A DNA stretch of 64,000 nucleotides from JAAYBF01 sp963716445 (lineage in GTDB: Bacteria; Actinomycetota; Thermoleophilia; Solirubrobacterales; Thermoleophilaceae): the NCBI GenBank assembly GCA_963716445.1, contig OY970313.1, positions 1,798,001-1,862,000 on the forward strand, given 5' to 3'. Of the stretch, positions 63,235 to 64,000 are shown in pieces (positions within the stretch are counted from its first letter, which is position 1; the number at the start of each line of letters is the position of its first letter). Position numbers and translations under genes: made by a program. The notes beneath the pieces were generated by a model that made no database searches, was not told the DNA's origin, and worked only from the letters and a program-made list of their open reading frames with translations.

Positions 63235-64000
63235 CCGCCAGGACGCGTCGGACGGTCGGGGCGACTTCGGTTCCGAAGAGCTCGATGGAGCGCATGACGC
63301 CCTCGTGGGCGAGGCTGCCGATCGGGAAGTGCATCAGGAAGCGCTGGTGTCCGAAGAGCTCGTGCTGATGGAGGATCTTCTCGGTGACCTCGTCGGGGCT
63401 GCCGACGAAGTTCGGCCCGTCCAGTCCGCGAGCAGCTTTGTAGTCGGCGCGCGTCACGGGCTCCCAGCCTCGCTCGCGCCCGATGCGGTTCATCGTGGCC
63501 GCAAACGGCTCGAAGGACTCCTCGACCGCGGCGGCGGCGGTCTCGGCGATGTACCCGTGCGAGTTGACGCTGAACGCGGGCGCCGACCCGTGACCCGCCT
63601 CCGTGGCGGCTCGCCTGTGGATCTTGGCCGTCGACTTGAAGCGCTTGGGGTCGCCGCCGATGATCGCCAGCGCGAGCGGCAGACCGAGGGCCCCCGCGCG
63701 AAGCGTCGACTGCGGGCTGCCGCCGGCCGCTATCCAGACGGGCAGCCGCTCTTGGACTGGACGTGGGTAGACGCCGAGCTCGGCGAGCGACGGGCGGTGG
63801 CGACCTGACCAGGTGACGTGCTCGGAGTCCCGAGCTCGCAGGAGCAGATCGAGCTTCTCGGAGAACAGCTCGTCATAGTCGTCCGGGTCGCAGCCGAAGA
63901 GCGCGAACGACTCGCTGAACCCCCCTCTACCGACCATGATCTCGGCGCGCCCGCCCGACAGCAGGTCGAGGGTGGCGAAGTCCTGGAACACGCGTACGGG
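63227..64000 (-). CDS. LLM-class flavin-dependent oxidoreductase (5' end outside the window)
   Basis: The visible 258 or so residues are the C-terminal part of a luciferase-like monooxygenase family protein: RVFQDFATLDLLSGGRAE, MVGRGGFSESFALFG, VWIAAGGSPQSTLRAG and NFVGSPDEVTEKIL. The reading frame is open to the window edge (codons for P-V-R precede), so the start is beyond 64000. F420- or FMN-dependent; substrate unknown. First visible gene of the overlapping operon that runs to 58849. Confidence 0.88.
   Translation of the reverse strand, partial: PVRVFQDFATLDLLSGGRAEIMVGRGGFSESFALFGCDPDDYDELFSEKLDLLLRARDSEHVTWSGRHRPSLAELGVYPRPVQERLPVWIAAGGSPQSTLRAGALGLPLALAIIGGDPKRFKSTAKIHRRAATEAGHGSAPAFSVNSHGYIAETAAAAVEESFEPFAATMNRIGRERGWEPVTRADYKAARGLDGPNFVGSPDEVTEKILHQHELFGHQRFLMHFPIGSLAHEGVMRSIELFGTEVAPTVRRVLADD

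Overview
The window is chromosomal DNA of a high-GC (roughly 70%) actinobacterium. The gene content points to Thermoleophilia / Solirubrobacterales (Solirubrobacter-, Conexibacter- or Patulibacter-like). The reasons are LexA boxes of the actinobacterial type, a long LuxR-family (LAL) regulator, many secreted Ig-like and TIM-barrel proteins, a sigma factor with a membrane segment and proline-rich tail, and about twenty genes whose TANNNT -10 box lies only 6-11 nt before the start codon (leaderless transcripts). The taxonomic placement is inference; no rRNA gene is present.

Layout. 1-6 kb: lexA with its own SOS box and a small zinc-ribbon gene, tRNA-Leu(GAG), a small membrane protein, then a membrane-anchored sigma factor followed by a huge secreted Ig-like protein of unusually low GC. 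6-9 kb: tldD-tldE. 9-12 kb: secG and cytochrome c maturation locus 1 (ccmI-like, ccmF, ccmE). 12-19 kb: an ArsB/NhaD-type transporter and three secreted glycoside hydrolases. 18.9-20.9 kb: tRNA-Gly(CCC) and cytochrome c maturation locus 2 (thioredoxin-like ccmG, ccmH, ccdA). 20.9-29 kb: a secreted repeat protein, a LAL regulator and xthA lying between two 155-bp direct copies of the argS 3' end, intact argS, and rlmH. 29-34 kb: DUF3467, an M48 protease, then a phosphoesterase-lipoprotein-Ser/Thr kinase operon. 33.6-43 kb: tgt, the glycolytic operon gap-pgk-tpiA-gpmI, rapZ, a DUF3105 protein and uvrC. 43-50 kb: another secreted glycoside hydrolase, a His-rich DUF4142 protein, a Tad-like operon ending in a TadG-VanY-transglycosylase fusion, and uppP. 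50-55 kb: enoyl-CoA hydratase, then a divergent arsenic locus (MFS / 26-residue CC-CC peptide / arsR facing a leader peptide / arsC / ABC exporter). 55-58.8 kb: miscellaneous enzymes. 58.8-64 kb: a tightly overlapping operon with ketosynthase III, AMP-ligase, beta-lactamase-fold hydrolase, flavin oxidoreductase, hexapeptide acyltransferase and glycosyltransferase.

Working units. The two Ccm loci together supply heme handling (CcmE, CcmF) and thiol reduction (CcdA, thioredoxin, CcmH) for c-type cytochromes; ccmABC are not in the window. gap-pgk-tpiA-gpmI is the lower-glycolysis operon. The ars locus has one short AT-rich control region with two divergent promoters overlapping a palindrome. Most convergent gene pairs are separated by only a few bases or by long perfect hairpins.

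Most unusual items: the three-domain TadG-VanY-SLT fusion, the tiny cysteine-pair peptide overlapping arsR, the membrane-tethered sigma factor, the argS 3'-end duplication framing LAL-xthA, an ArgRS without the HIGH histidines, a Cys-Phe variant of the CcmE heme motif, and the ketosynthase III operon.
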